Shown piece after piece: positions 26,362 through 36,193 of a stretch of 64,000 nucleotides of DNA. Every line of letters starts with the position of its first letter. Within the stretch, counting starts at the first letter, position 1. Under the pieces are notes generated by a model. The model searched no databases. It saw only the letters and a program-made list of their open reading frames with translations, and was not told the DNA's origin. Location of the stretch: assembly GCA_016719295.1 (NCBI GenBank), contig JADKAF010000001.1, positions 558,001-622,000 of the forward strand, written 5' to 3'. This DNA comes from Planctomycetota bacterium (GTDB taxonomy: Bacteria > Planctomycetota > UBA1135 > JADKAF01). A program made the translations under genes and the position numbers.

Positions 26362-29300
26362 CGCGAGGACTCCGCGGCGCGAAGGACCGTGAGGAAGCCA
26401 GGGCCGACGGCGACGTAGCAGCCGCCGACCGTGGTGAGCGAGCTCAGATCGTCGCTCGGCAAGGGGAACGGCGGGCTCCACGGCTCGCCATGCCGCGCGG
26501 AGAAGCGGCGGAGCAGCGTCTCCGTGCGTCCGTTCGCCTGGCGCGTCGTGAGGTGCAGCAGGAACGAGCGGTCGTCGATGCAGGCGAACGGCGGTCGCGG
26601 AGCGTAGGACTCGTCGAGCTTCGCGTTGGCGATCCCGGCGGCCTGGCGAGCGGAGAAGCGCAGAGCGCCGAATGCCAGGTCGAGCAAGGTGCAGCGGGGA
26701 GTCGCAGCGCTCGGGTTTCCCTCGCGTTGCCAGACCACGAGCTCGCTGCGCGGCAAGTCGACCGTCACCTCGCTCTGCAACCCTTGCACGATGTCGCCCG
26801 GGCCGAGCAAGGCGATGCGGCGCACGCCGCCGTTCGATGGGTCGATGGCGAAGAGCGCCAGGCGTTCGCGCTCGCTCGTAGCGTCGAAGGTCCACAGCGC
26901 GGCGTAGAGCTGCTGCGCGGCATGGATCAGGAACCACGGGCGAGAGGCGCTGAATCCGTCCTCGTCGAGCGCGGCGCTCGTGCTGGCCCAGGCGATGCGA
27001 CCGCTGCGCGTGTCCAGGGCGAGCAAGCCGGGCGAGCGCTGGAGCTGCCGCAGCACGAGGAGCTCGCCGACGAAGAGCCCCGCGCGATGACGCGGCGACG
27101 GCTCGATCTCCGCCGGCAGCTGCAAGCGCTGCCGAACCCAGCCGGTCTGCACGTCGACCAGCGCCAGCGGGACGCGCGGAGAAGCTCTCTCCTCGGGCAT
27201 CTCGAGATCGCCGAGGAGCGCGACCTGTCCGGCGCCCGCGAGCATGGGGGTCACGACGGCGACGGGGCTAGGGCGCTGCCAGAGCAAGGCGCCCGTCTCG
27301 GCATCGAAGCCGATGAGCTGCTGCGCGCCGGAGCCTCCGAGGACCGCGGTCGCGAGGCAGACGAGGACACCATCCTCGAGCAGGCAGAAGGGCCGCGTCA
27401 CCTCGATGGCGAGGCCGATCTTCCAGCCGCTGGGCAGCGGTGCCTCGCGGAGGACCGTGCCGCTGCGCAGCTCGATCCAGAGCAGGCGATCGTGGGCGAC
27501 GAACACCAAGCGCTCGCCGACCGCGATCGCGCGGTGATGCCAAGGCGCGGGCCGCGGAGCATAGGCCGATACCTCGAGCCTCCAAAGCAGCCGCAACGGC
27601 TCGCGGGCCGCGGCCGTGACCTCGTGCATCTCGAGCTCGCGGCTGCGCTGGAGCAGCAGGAGACCGCGCGCGGCGAGATCGTCGCCTTGCACCGCGATCG
27701 CGGCGCGATGCGAATCCGAGCCCCACACGGCGTCCCAGCGCTCGAGCTTCGCTTCGTCGGGCGGCGGCTCCGCGGGTGAATGGCGTTCGGGCGGTGGAGC
27801 GAGCTCCGCGTAGCGCTTGCCCGCATCCGCCGGCAGCTCCGAGCTCGCGTCGGGAAACGCGCGAGCGAGACGGCGGAAGATCGCCTGGGAGCGACGCGCT
27901 CCGCCGGCGCGCTCGGAAGTGGAAGCGAGGCGCCGCAGCACCGCGGCTTCCTCGCCGCCGGACTCGAGGGCCAAGCGCGCCGCGCGCGTCGAGCGGCTGA
28001 GGTCGCTGGCGTCGTCGATGAGGCCGAAGCGCAGGCGCTCGGCGACGAGCGAGTTCGGGTAGCGGGCAGCGATCAGCTCGAGCTCGGCGGGCTTCTCCGC
28101 GGCGCTGCGCGCGAGCGCCTCGGCCTCGCGCTCGAAGGGCGCATAGGCGTCGCGGCCGTGGATCTCGAGCAGCTCCGCGACGGTTGCGCGCGCGCGCTCG
28201 CCCCCGCGGTCGCCCTCCCAGAGCTCCTCGGGGTGCTCGACGAGGATGCGGCTCAGCGCGGCGAGCTGCGCGCCGAGGTCGCGCGCCGATCGAGCCTGCG
28301 AGTAACGGCGCCAAGCCACGTACGCCGCCGTGCGCATCTGCGCTCCGTCCGGGAGCGAGAAAGCGCGCTCGCCGAACTCGGCCTCGAGCAGCGCGAGGCA
28401 GGCTCCGTAGCTCGAGGGATAGCCGGCCTTCTCGCGCAGCAGCCGCTCCTTCGCGACCAGCGTGCGCCAGCGCATCTCGCCGTCGGCGACGAGCGCCAGC
28501 GCTCGGTCGAGCTTCTGCTCGGCGACGTCGATGGCGCCGCGCAGCTCGGCCTGCTCGGCCTGCAGCAGCGCGAGGCGTGCGAGCACGGTCGCCGCGGGGA
28601 CGAGCTCCCGATCGGCCTCGAGCGCGCGCTCGGCGCGCGCGACGGCGTCGTCACCGGCGCGGGTGTCCTCGGCGCGATAGAGCCGCAGCGCTTCGCGCTC
28701 GAGATACTGCGCGAGGCGCAGGCGATCGACCGGAGCGCCGCTCTGCGCGCGCGAGAAGATCGCGCGCTCGACCGAGCTGCGATCGAAGAACGCGGCGATG
28801 GAGTTGTTCGACGCGGCGAGCAGCACGCCGTCGGCGATCAAGCAGTTGCCGAGGTATGCGGAGCGGATGGGCGCGTTGTTCTTCGGCGCGCCGCCAGAGT
28901 GGAGATCGAACTCGAAGAGCTCGATGCGATCGGTGAGGAAGAGCTGGTCGGCCGTTGCCGCAGCTCGCGGCTTGGTGAGATACGACTCGGGGCCGAGCTC
29001 TCCGAACTCCGAGAGGTCGCGGCGGCCGAAGCGCTTCTCCGCCTGCGGATGCGGGATCTGGGCGAGGCCCTCGCTGGTCCCCAGCAGCACGCGGTTCTCG
29101 TCGACGTAGAGGAGCGAGTTGATGCGGCGCTCGTCGGGGACCGGGAAGCGCCAGCTCCGGCCGCTGACGTGCGGAGCTCCGGTCGCGGCGTCGTAGGCGC
29201 ACAGGAAATCGCTGTCGACCGGCGTGCAGAAGAGCACGCCGCGCGTCAGCGCCGGCGGCTGGTTCAGCCACACCTTCTCGCGCTCGCGCGACTGGATCGC

Positions 29301-30953
29301 CGGCGCCGGCAGCGGCAGCGTCGGATAGGTCGAGAGCCAGCGGATCTCGCCGTCGACGAGGTCGAGCGCCGCGACGGCGCCGAGATTCGAGACGATGTAG
29401 ACCGCGCCGTCGCGCACGAGCACCGGCGAGGCGGCGAAGCCCTCGACGATGTGCCCGAACATGTTCATCTCCTTCTGGCCGGTGAGGAGATAGCGCACCC
29501 ACAGCGTCGCACCGGTGCGGAGATCGAAGCAACCGACGAAGTACTTGAAGCGCGCTTCCGAGATGTACATCGGCACGAGCACGCGCTGGCCCTCGATCAC
29601 CGGCGGTCCGGCGACGAACGCGCGCTCGAGGAACGCGCTCCGCTCGCTGATCTCCGAGCCGGCGAGCTCCTCGCGCCAATGGCTCCAGAGGCGGCGACCG
29701 GTCGCTGCTTCGAAGGCGAAGAGACGCCGCGTCGGGATCGGCGGCGTGATCTCGAACTCGCGGAAGCTCTGCCGCGGCTGGGAGATGCGCACCTGCAGCG
29801 GCACGACGAAGATGCCGCCCTCGGCGGCGCCGGCGAGGATCGTCTCGGCGTTGCGACCTTCGCGTTCGTCGGCTTCCTCCTCGGTCATGCCCTCGCTCCA
29901 GTCCGAAGACCAGAGGCACTGCTGCCCGAGCTCGGGATCGGAGGGCTGCGCAGGTCCGACGTAGAGGTCGAGCGCGTAGGCCCGCAGGGAGTCGGTGAAG
30001 AGCACCGTACCCTGGTGCACGATCGGGTGGAGGTTGGCGAGCGTCCCGTTCCGGCGCTCGTATTGGAACGGCCCGCCCTTCGGGAGCTCGTACTCCCATT
30101 GCAGCGCGAGCTTGCCGAGCGACGGTGCGGCGCGCTCGGAGGTCGGTACGGCGACGGCCGGATAATCCTGTGCGCGCAGCGTGCGGCGCGCTTCGCGCGC
30201 GCGCAGAGCGCGGTCCTCGAGCTCGGCCACGGGCACCTCGCGTCCGCCGAGCGAGAGGGCATCGCGTCCCTGGGCTCCGCGCGGGTCGCGGGAGGCGCGC
30301 GGATCAGGGCCCTCGCCCTGGAGGATCTGCCCGATCCAGCGGCGTGCCTCGAGGCTCTCCGATGCGCGCTCTTCCTCGGGTGCGGCGCGCGCCGCCAATG
30401 CGAGGTAGTGCTCGAAACGCGCGAGATCGCCGCGCTCGAGAGCGCGGTCGGCGATCCAGCGCGCCGCCGTGGTGCCGATGTCGGTCGCCGCGAAGCGCCG
30501 CACGATCTCGGCCGCAGCGGCTTCGTCGAGCGCGTCGCGCGCGCGCTCGAAGCGCGAGCGCGCTTCGGCGCCGAAGCGCTTGTCGTAGGCGCGGCGCAGA
30601 GCGCGCGGACCTTCGAGGAGCTGGCCCTGCGCGTAGGTGATGGCCCCGCTGTAGACCTCGAAGCGGCGGTGCTCCGAGCTGTCTTTCGCGTCGGGCTCGA
30701 GCGCGCGGCGGCGCACGACTCGGCCCTCGCCGGTGTCGATGATCTTCTGCAGGAGCTCGGCGCAGCGCTCGAGCTCGCCCGCGGTGAGGGCCTTCTCGGC
30801 TTCGATCGCCTGCTCGGTCGCCTGGTCGCTCTGCGGCAGCAGATACGGCCGGAAGTCCTCTTCCGCCTGTTGCGCGCGCAGCCCGGGAGCCGCCGCGCCG
30901 AGCGCGAGCAAGACGAGCGCGCCGAGCCGAGCCGTGCGAGGCAGGGTCCTCAT
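26358..30953 (-). CDS. Very large secreted PQQ-type beta-propeller protein with TPR-like region
   Basis: 1531 residues from the ATG at 30953 (overlaps the previous stop as ATGA). Signal peptide (LGALVLLALGAAAPGLRAQQ), a helical region with TPR-like spacing (residues 30-250), then a PQQ-like propeller (repeats such as LFAFEAATGRRLWSHWREE, VVALDLVDGEIRWLS-type blades), a central helical stretch with long TPR-like repeats (about residues 780-1130), and a second propeller at the C-terminus (FDAETGALLWQRPSP, LALDTRSGRIAWAS). PQQ-like propellers of this kind generally bind proteins or scaffold complexes (compare BamB) and no PQQ dehydrogenase active site is seen. It sits in the middle of the MoxR cluster. 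Confidence 0.82.
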   Translation of the reverse strand: MRTLPRTARLGALVLLALGAAAPGLRAQQAEEDFRPYLLPQSDQATEQAIEAEKALTAGELERCAELLQKIIDTGEGRVVRRRALEPDAKDSSEHRRFEVYSGAITYAQGQLLEGPRALRRAYDKRFGAEARSRFERARDALDEAAAAEIVRRFAATDIGTTAARWIADRALERGDLARFEHYLALAARAAPEEERASESLEARRWIGQILQGEGPDPRASRDPRGAQGRDALSLGGREVPVAELEDRALRAREARRTLRAQDYPAVAVPTSERAAPSLGKLALQWEYELPKGGPFQYERRNGTLANLHPIVHQGTVLFTDSLRAYALDLYVGPAQPSDPELGQQCLWSSDWSEGMTEEEADEREGRNAETILAGAAEGGIFVVPLQVRISQPRQSFREFEITPPIPTRRLFAFEAATGRRLWSHWREELAGSEISERSAFLERAFVAGPPVIEGQRVLVPMYISEARFKYFVGCFDLRTGATLWVRYLLTGQKEMNMFGHIVEGFAASPVLVRDGAVYIVSNLGAVAALDLVDGEIRWLSTYPTLPLPAPAIQSREREKVWLNQPPALTRGVLFCTPVDSDFLCAYDAATGAPHVSGRSWRFPVPDERRINSLLYVDENRVLLGTSEGLAQIPHPQAEKRFGRRDLSEFGELGPESYLTKPRAAATADQLFLTDRIELFEFDLHSGGAPKNNAPIRSAYLGNCLIADGVLLAASNNSIAAFFDRSSVERAIFSRAQSGAPVDRLRLAQYLEREALRLYRAEDTRAGDDAVARAERALEADRELVPAATVLARLALLQAEQAELRGAIDVAEQKLDRALALVADGEMRWRTLVAKERLLREKAGYPSSYGACLALLEAEFGERAFSLPDGAQMRTAAYVAWRRYSQARSARDLGAQLAALSRILVEHPEELWEGDRGGERARATVAELLEIHGRDAYAPFEREAEALARSAAEKPAELELIAARYPNSLVAERLRFGLIDDASDLSRSTRAARLALESGGEEAAVLRRLASTSERAGGARRSQAIFRRLARAFPDASSELPADAGKRYAELAPPPERHSPAEPPPDEAKLERWDAVWGSDSHRAAIAVQGDDLAARGLLLLQRSRELEMHEVTAAAREPLRLLWRLEVSAYAPRPAPWHHRAIAVGERLVFVAHDRLLWIELRSGTVLREAPLPSGWKIGLAIEVTRPFCLLEDGVLVCLATAVLGGSGAQQLIGFDAETGALLWQRPSPVAVVTPMLAGAGQVALLGDLEMPEERASPRVPLALVDVQTGWVRQRLQLPAEIEPSPRHRAGLFVGELLVLRQLQRSPGLLALDTRSGRIAWASTSAALDEDGFSASRPWFLIHAAQQLYAALWTFDATSERERLALFAIDPSNGGVRRIALLGPGDIVQGLQSEVTVDLPRSELVVWQREGNPSAATPRCTLLDLAFGALRFSARQAAGIANAKLDESYAPRPPFACIDDRSFLLHLTTRQANGRTETLLRRFSARHGEPWSPPFPLPSDDLSSLTTVGGCYVAVGPGFLTVLRAAESSR

Positions 30954-33820
30954 ACGAGCTGCACCCATTTGCGCAGGATCCACTCCGCGCAGAGGAGGAG
31001 GAAGACGAGAAGGAGGACCCAAGCGTTGTCCCACAGCGGCTGCGGCGCCTCCTTGCCCGTGGAACGCTGGATCATCCCCGCACCGGTCAGGCGCTCCAGG
31101 CGCGGACCGAGCTCGCTCGGCTCGAGGAGCTCGCCGCCCGTGCGGCGGGCGATCTCGGCGAGCAGCGCCGGATCGGGATCGAGCTCCTCGCTCTCGCGCT
31201 GCGAGGCGACGACCGCGAAGTCCGCGAACGAGATCGGCAACGAGCGCTCGTCGCGGCTCGCGCCGACCTGGAACACGCGCCAGGCGCCGGGCTCGAGCTC
31301 GCCGGGCACCGTCGCGCGATAGATGCGCTGGCCATCGCGCGAAGACGTTCCGGCGGGCGCGCGCTCCAGGACGAGCGGCCGCGCCCAGGGACCGGCCGGA
31401 TCCGGAGGCAGCGCTTGGATCCAGGCTTCGACCCGCGGCGCGTCGTCGGCGATGCCCTTGTAGTCGGCGTCGACGGCGAGGGTCACGCGCACCGCATCGC
31501 CGGCGCGATACTCCGGCTGGTCGACCGCGAGGCGCAGCGCGCGCACCGGATGCAGGAGGCGGTTCAGCGCGAGCCAGCGGATCGCGTTGCGGTACCAGCG
31601 CTCCTGGTGCACGTCCAGATAAGGCATGCGCCAGAGCCACGTCGAGTCGAAGCCCTGCCACATCACGCGCCCGTCGCGGCCGATCTCGCGGACGGCGGCG
31701 AGCACGTCGAGGTTGCGCCGCTGCGTGCTGTCGCGATCCGCGCCGATGCGCAGCGACTTCGGATGGCGCAGGACGGCCTCCGAGCCGAGCTTCAGGTCCC
31801 CGACGCGGTAGAACCAATCGAGCGCGGGCAGCCCGGCGTCCTGCTTCTCGAAGAGCTGCAGGTTCACTTCGGGCTCGGGCAGCAGGCGCGCGATCTCGTG
31901 CGCGCGGCGCTCCTGGCTGAGCTCGAGCAGCGGTCGGTAGGGCTCCTCGATGACGCATTGATCCGGCGGCACCTGGAGCAGCTCGATCGGCAGGAGCTGC
32001 GCGAGCTCCGTGCTGGCGTAGAGGCGCGGCATCGAGAACGGCCCCGCGAGCGCGAGCAGGCCGCCGCCTTCGTTCACGAAGTTGGAGAGGCCGCGCAGGA
32101 AGTCCTTCTGTCCTTCCGCATCCGGGGCGAGATCCTCCGGCGCGACATCGCCCAGGATCACGACATGGTAGCGCGGCTCGAGGTCTGCGCCGTTTCGCGA
32201 CGAGCGACCGAAGCGCCGCTCGGGGCTGTCAGGGCCGAGCTTCGAGAGCTCGACGATGTCGAGCGCGTCGGGATCCCAGTCGACGAGCTGATCGATCCGG
32301 CGGGGGAGCTGCTCCAGCGCCTTCAGCGGGCGCACCGGGCCGCCCGGCGCGCGCGGCGGGAACTTGGTCGCCGCCTGGATGCCCGTCGCGGAGGTGAGGA
32401 AGATCTGGGTCACGATCTTCCGGTCCGCGCGCTTCAGCATCTCGGAGAGATAGCGGTACTCCCAGCGCGGATCGCGCTCGATGTAGAGCACGCGCACGAG
32501 CGCGTCGCGCACCACGAGCAGCGTGCTGATGCGGTTGTCGGTCGTCCGCTGCTCCTCGTCCAGGGCGCGCGCCGTGACGTCGATGCGCCAGATCCCCGGC
32601 GTCAGCACCTCCTCGGGACGCGTGTTGCTCGCGATGCCGTCCTTCGGCAGCGGAGGGAACACGAGCGAGGCCTTGCCGTAGCGCTGCGCGCCATCGCGCA
32701 CGAGCTCGGCCCGCGCGCTCGCGTGGAAGCTCTTCGCGCCCTCGCGCTCATCGATGCGCTGCGCTTCGAGCTCGAGCTCCACGGCGGGCAAGCTCGCGCT
32801 CTCGGGGTAGCCCGTGGCGCGCGCTCCGATCTCGAGGCTGACCTGATCGCCTTCGAGGACGACGCGCGGCGGAACCGCGGCGAAGGAGAGCGAGAGATTG
32901 CGCGGCGGCGAGGGATCGCCGATCAGCACCGGGTGCACGCGCAAGCCCGCGGCGGCCGCTTCGTTGGCGGCGGCGATGGGGTCGGACTCGGCGTTGTGGC
33001 GACCGTCGCTGAGCAGGAAGAGATCGCTCATCTGCTCGCCGCTCCACGCCGCGAGCGAGCGCTCGAGCGTGCGCGCGAGATCGGTGCGCCGGCCATCGGG
33101 CGCGAGGTCCTCGAGCGCGGCGAAGAACTCCTCGCGCGAGAGCGGCTCGCCGCTGCCCGCAGGGAGCGCGAGCGGAGAGGCATTCTCGGCGAAGGGCAGC
33201 GCGTAGACCTTGTACTCCTTCGCGAGGCTCGGGAGCGGGCTCGCTCCGAGCAGCGCGCGCGCGATCTCGTAGCGGGTGAGCTCCTGCGGCGAGCGCTCCT
33301 CGCCGGCCGAGCGCAGCGCGCTGGCCACGTCATCGCGCTTCGCCTGCTGCGGATAGGCGTCCTTCGTCGCCATGCTGCCCGAGGTGTCGAGCAGCACGGC
33401 GATGCCGCGCTTCTCCTCGACGACGAAGTCCTTCTGCGCCTCGGGGCCGAAGAGCACGACGAGGACGATCAGCAGCGCGAGCGAGCGCAGCCCCGCGAGC
33501 CACCAGCGCAGACGCGGCGTCGCGACCGGGGTGAAGCGATAGGTGGCCCAGGTGAATCCGAGCAGCAGCGGCAGCAGGATCAGGAAGAAGAGCCAGCCGG
33601 GCGGCGCCGACGCGAAGCCGTAGCGCTGCACGCCCTTCGGCGCGCTGCTCTCTTCCGCGGTGCCCGCCGCGACATCGGCGGCGGGGCTGGCGGCGACATC
33701 CGCCAGCGCGGAGAGCTCGCGCGCGGCCCCGCTCGCCTCGCCGAGGAGGAGCGCGAGCGCTGCGAGCAGCAGTACCGCTGAGCAGAGCGCGCGCCGAGAC
33801 GCCGTAGGAGAGAGCGTCAT
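30950..33820 (-). CDS. Membrane VWA-domain protein with glutamine-amidotransferase-like domain
   Basis: 956 residues, ATG at 33820. Signal-like helix at residues 10-27, a membrane helix near 76-92 and another near 112-125, followed by a von Willebrand A domain whose metal site reads DTSGS (Asp145). Beyond residue 400 comes a class I glutamine-amidotransferase-like (ThuA/GATase-type) domain common in planctomycete VWA proteins (YHVVILGDV, FVNEGGGLLALAGPFS), and a C-terminal membrane helix (WVLLLVFLLLCAEWILRKW). VWA proteins of MoxR clusters act as metal-dependent adaptors for the AAA+ ATPase. Coupled by 4-nt overlaps to both neighbours. Confidence 0.85.
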   Translation of the reverse strand: MTLSPTASRRALCSAVLLLAALALLLGEASGAARELSALADVAASPAADVAAGTAEESSAPKGVQRYGFASAPPGWLFFLILLPLLLGFTWATYRFTPVATPRLRWWLAGLRSLALLIVLVVLFGPEAQKDFVVEEKRGIAVLLDTSGSMATKDAYPQQAKRDDVASALRSAGEERSPQELTRYEIARALLGASPLPSLAKEYKVYALPFAENASPLALPAGSGEPLSREEFFAALEDLAPDGRRTDLARTLERSLAAWSGEQMSDLFLLSDGRHNAESDPIAAANEAAAAGLRVHPVLIGDPSPPRNLSLSFAAVPPRVVLEGDQVSLEIGARATGYPESASLPAVELELEAQRIDEREGAKSFHASARAELVRDGAQRYGKASLVFPPLPKDGIASNTRPEEVLTPGIWRIDVTARALDEEQRTTDNRISTLLVVRDALVRVLYIERDPRWEYRYLSEMLKRADRKIVTQIFLTSATGIQAATKFPPRAPGGPVRPLKALEQLPRRIDQLVDWDPDALDIVELSKLGPDSPERRFGRSSRNGADLEPRYHVVILGDVAPEDLAPDAEGQKDFLRGLSNFVNEGGGLLALAGPFSMPRLYASTELAQLLPIELLQVPPDQCVIEEPYRPLLELSQERRAHEIARLLPEPEVNLQLFEKQDAGLPALDWFYRVGDLKLGSEAVLRHPKSLRIGADRDSTQRRNLDVLAAVREIGRDGRVMWQGFDSTWLWRMPYLDVHQERWYRNAIRWLALNRLLHPVRALRLAVDQPEYRAGDAVRVTLAVDADYKGIADDAPRVEAWIQALPPDPAGPWARPLVLERAPAGTSSRDGQRIYRATVPGELEPGAWRVFQVGASRDERSLPISFADFAVVASQRESEELDPDPALLAEIARRTGGELLEPSELGPRLERLTGAGMIQRSTGKEAPQPLWDNAWVLLLVFLLLCAEWILRKWVQLV

Positions 33821-36186
33821 CGCGTGCGACTCCGCGAGAAGGCCATGTTCAGCACGGTCTCCGCCAAGAGGAAGATCAACACGATCCACAGCAGGAAGCG
33901 CGTCGCCTCCGCGGTCGCCTCGGCGCTGCTCTGCGTGGCCTCGCCGTCGCCGCGCAGCGCGAGCTCGGGGAAGCGCTGCTCGAGCCGCGAACCGGTCTCG
34001 TACTCGAGGCGGCCTTCGGAGCAGTCGACGTTCTTCGCGAAATAGAAGCTCTCGCTCGCGCCCGGGCCGAAGCCCGGTGTCCCGGCGGGCGGCTGCGCGA
34101 CGAGGCGCCAGATGCCGGGAACCTCCGCGCGCGCTTCCTCGCCTTCCTCGATCAGCGCGGGGATCGGGTAGCGGCCGCCGCTCGCGGGCACGCGCTCGCT
34201 CGCGAGCTCCACCGAGCGCTGCACGGGATCGATGAGCTCGAGCTCGCGCGGCTCGTAGGCCGTGCTCCATTGGATCGGCTTGCCGACGCGCAGCGCGCTC
34301 GAGGGGAGCAGCGGGCGCACGAGCTCGTCGAAGAGATCGTGCAGCATCAGGATCGCGGTGCGGTCCTGGCGCCAGAGCTCGGTCCAGACGAGAGAAGCCG
34401 TGGTCGTGATGCACACCACGCGACCGCTGCCGAAACGCCGCTCGACGAGGAAAGGCCACTTCTCGAAGTCGTCGTAGCGCGCCCCGACGTGCACGAGGGG
34501 ATCCGCGTCGGGCTCGAGCTTCGCGAAGGCGAAGACCGCCGGGCCTTTCACCAAGGGCTGCGCGCTCGGCGCGCTCATGCCGCGAAACGCGCAGTACTCG
34601 AAGTCCACCTCGCCGATGCGGAAGTAGTCGAAGCTCGGGTCCGCGGCGCGTGCGATGCCGCGGAGCTTGCCCGGGAGCAACGAGAGCTGCGCGCCTTCCT
34701 CGGCCTGCGCGCCGAGCAAGCTGGCCGGCACGCGCAGCATGGCTTCGTAGTCGGCGGCCGCGCGCGCATCCGCCGCCGGAGTGCCGAGCGCGAGGCGCTC
34801 CCCGAGGAAGATCGCCAGGCCGCCGCCGCGCGCGACGAACGCGCCGAGGTTCTCCACGCCTGCGAGGCGCGCGTCAGGAGGCACGTCGCAGAGCGCGATC
34901 GCGCGATAGCGCGCGAGCTCGTTCGCGTTGCGCAGGCGCTCGCGGAAGTTCTCCCAGCTGACCACCTCGACACGGAAGCGCCCCAGGCCGCCGTCCTCGA
35001 GCTCGAAGCCGAGGTACTGGCGCAGGAGCTCCGCGGCATCGCGCTCGTAATCGGAGCTGCGACCCGAGGGTTTGCCGTTCACGAGCAGCACGAGCGGAGC
35101 GTCCAACGCCTCGACGACGAGGCCGCGCGTGTTGTCGATCTCGATGTCGCCCGCCCGCGCGCAGGAGAGCTTGACCTCCAGCGCGTGCTGTCCCGGCGAC
35201 GGCAGGTTGAACCACACGGTGCGCGTCGCGACTTCCTCCGGCGCGAGCTCGAAGCCGGGCTCGGCGACTTGGCGCAGCCCGTCTATCCAGAGCGAGAGCT
35301 CGACGTTGGAGACCGGGTCCGGTCCGCGATTCTCGACCCGCACGGCGACGGCCAGCGGCTCGCCCACGGCGACGGCTTGGTCGACGGCGAGCTCGGCGAT
35401 CAGCACGTTGCTCGCGACCTCCTTGGGACCCAGGCCGAGGGCCTCGACGCGCACGCGTGCGTCGATCAGCTCGCGTACCGCGGACGCGACCGCGGCGCGC
35501 GTCGGTGCCGCGGCGCGCATCGCCGCGGGATCCTCGGCGATGCTCTCGGCGAAGTTCGCGTGTTGGAGATCCGAGAGCAGGAGCACGCGCTGGCGCCGCA
35601 CGAGCGCGGAGCCGCTGCGCTTCTCCACCTCGCGCACGGACTCCACCTCTTGCGCCGCGAGGCGCAGCGCTCCGGCGAGGTCGCATCCGCCGCTGCCCGG
35701 CCCACGGTAGCGCTGCAGCGCGCGCAGGTTGTTGCGCCCGGCGACGCGCGGATTCTCGTCGGCGAGGATCGCGGTGACCTCGCCGCCCGCGCCGATCACC
35801 TCGGCCGCGGCTTTCTCGGCTGCCTCCAACGCGTTGTCCCAGATGCTCCGCTCCGCTCCGCTCTCGCGGTGCGCCATCGAGTAGGACGCATCGACGACGA
35901 GCACGAGATGCTCGCTGGTGACGCCGCCGCCCAGCGCTCCGCCGACGTCGCGCACGAAGAGGCGCGCGAGGCCGAACGCGAGCAGCGCCACCGCGAGGCA
36001 ACGCAGCAAGAGCAGCAGCAGGTTCTGCAGACGCACGCGCCGCCGCGTGCGCTTGTGCGCCGCGAGCAGGAAGCGCATCGCGCCCCACGGCACCTTCTGG
36101 AACCGCTGGCGGTTCAGGAGGTGGATGATGAGGGGCCCCAGGAAGAGCAGCGCCCCGGCGGCGAGCAGCGGATGGAGGAAGTGCAC
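33817..36186 (-). CDS. BatA-like VWA membrane protein
   Basis: 789 residues. The N-terminal helix pair and the NRQRFQKVPWGAMRFL segment are the BatA/aerotolerance-regulator N-terminal signature; a second helix follows (LLLLLLRCLAVALLAFGLAR). The VWA domain starts at Asp99 with DASYS (metal-binding DxSxS). The middle contains a CARDB-like beta region and a GATase-like domain (FVARGGGLAIFLGE), and a last membrane helix lies near the C-terminus (FLLWIVLIFLLAETVLNMAF). It is a partner of the DUF58 and MoxR genes immediately upstream. Expected to face the periplasm. Confidence 0.87.
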   Translation of the reverse strand: MHFLHPLLAAGALLFLGPLIIHLLNRQRFQKVPWGAMRFLLAAHKRTRRRVRLQNLLLLLLRCLAVALLAFGLARLFVRDVGGALGGGVTSEHLVLVVDASYSMAHRESGAERSIWDNALEAAEKAAAEVIGAGGEVTAILADENPRVAGRNNLRALQRYRGPGSGGCDLAGALRLAAQEVESVREVEKRSGSALVRRQRVLLLSDLQHANFAESIAEDPAAMRAAAPTRAAVASAVRELIDARVRVEALGLGPKEVASNVLIAELAVDQAVAVGEPLAVAVRVENRGPDPVSNVELSLWIDGLRQVAEPGFELAPEEVATRTVWFNLPSPGQHALEVKLSCARAGDIEIDNTRGLVVEALDAPLVLLVNGKPSGRSSDYERDAAELLRQYLGFELEDGGLGRFRVEVVSWENFRERLRNANELARYRAIALCDVPPDARLAGVENLGAFVARGGGLAIFLGERLALGTPAADARAAADYEAMLRVPASLLGAQAEEGAQLSLLPGKLRGIARAADPSFDYFRIGEVDFEYCAFRGMSAPSAQPLVKGPAVFAFAKLEPDADPLVHVGARYDDFEKWPFLVERRFGSGRVVCITTTASLVWTELWRQDRTAILMLHDLFDELVRPLLPSSALRVGKPIQWSTAYEPRELELIDPVQRSVELASERVPASGGRYPIPALIEEGEEARAEVPGIWRLVAQPPAGTPGFGPGASESFYFAKNVDCSEGRLEYETGSRLEQRFPELALRGDGEATQSSAEATAEATRFLLWIVLIFLLAETVLNMAFSRSRTR

Positions 36187-36193
36187 GCGCGCT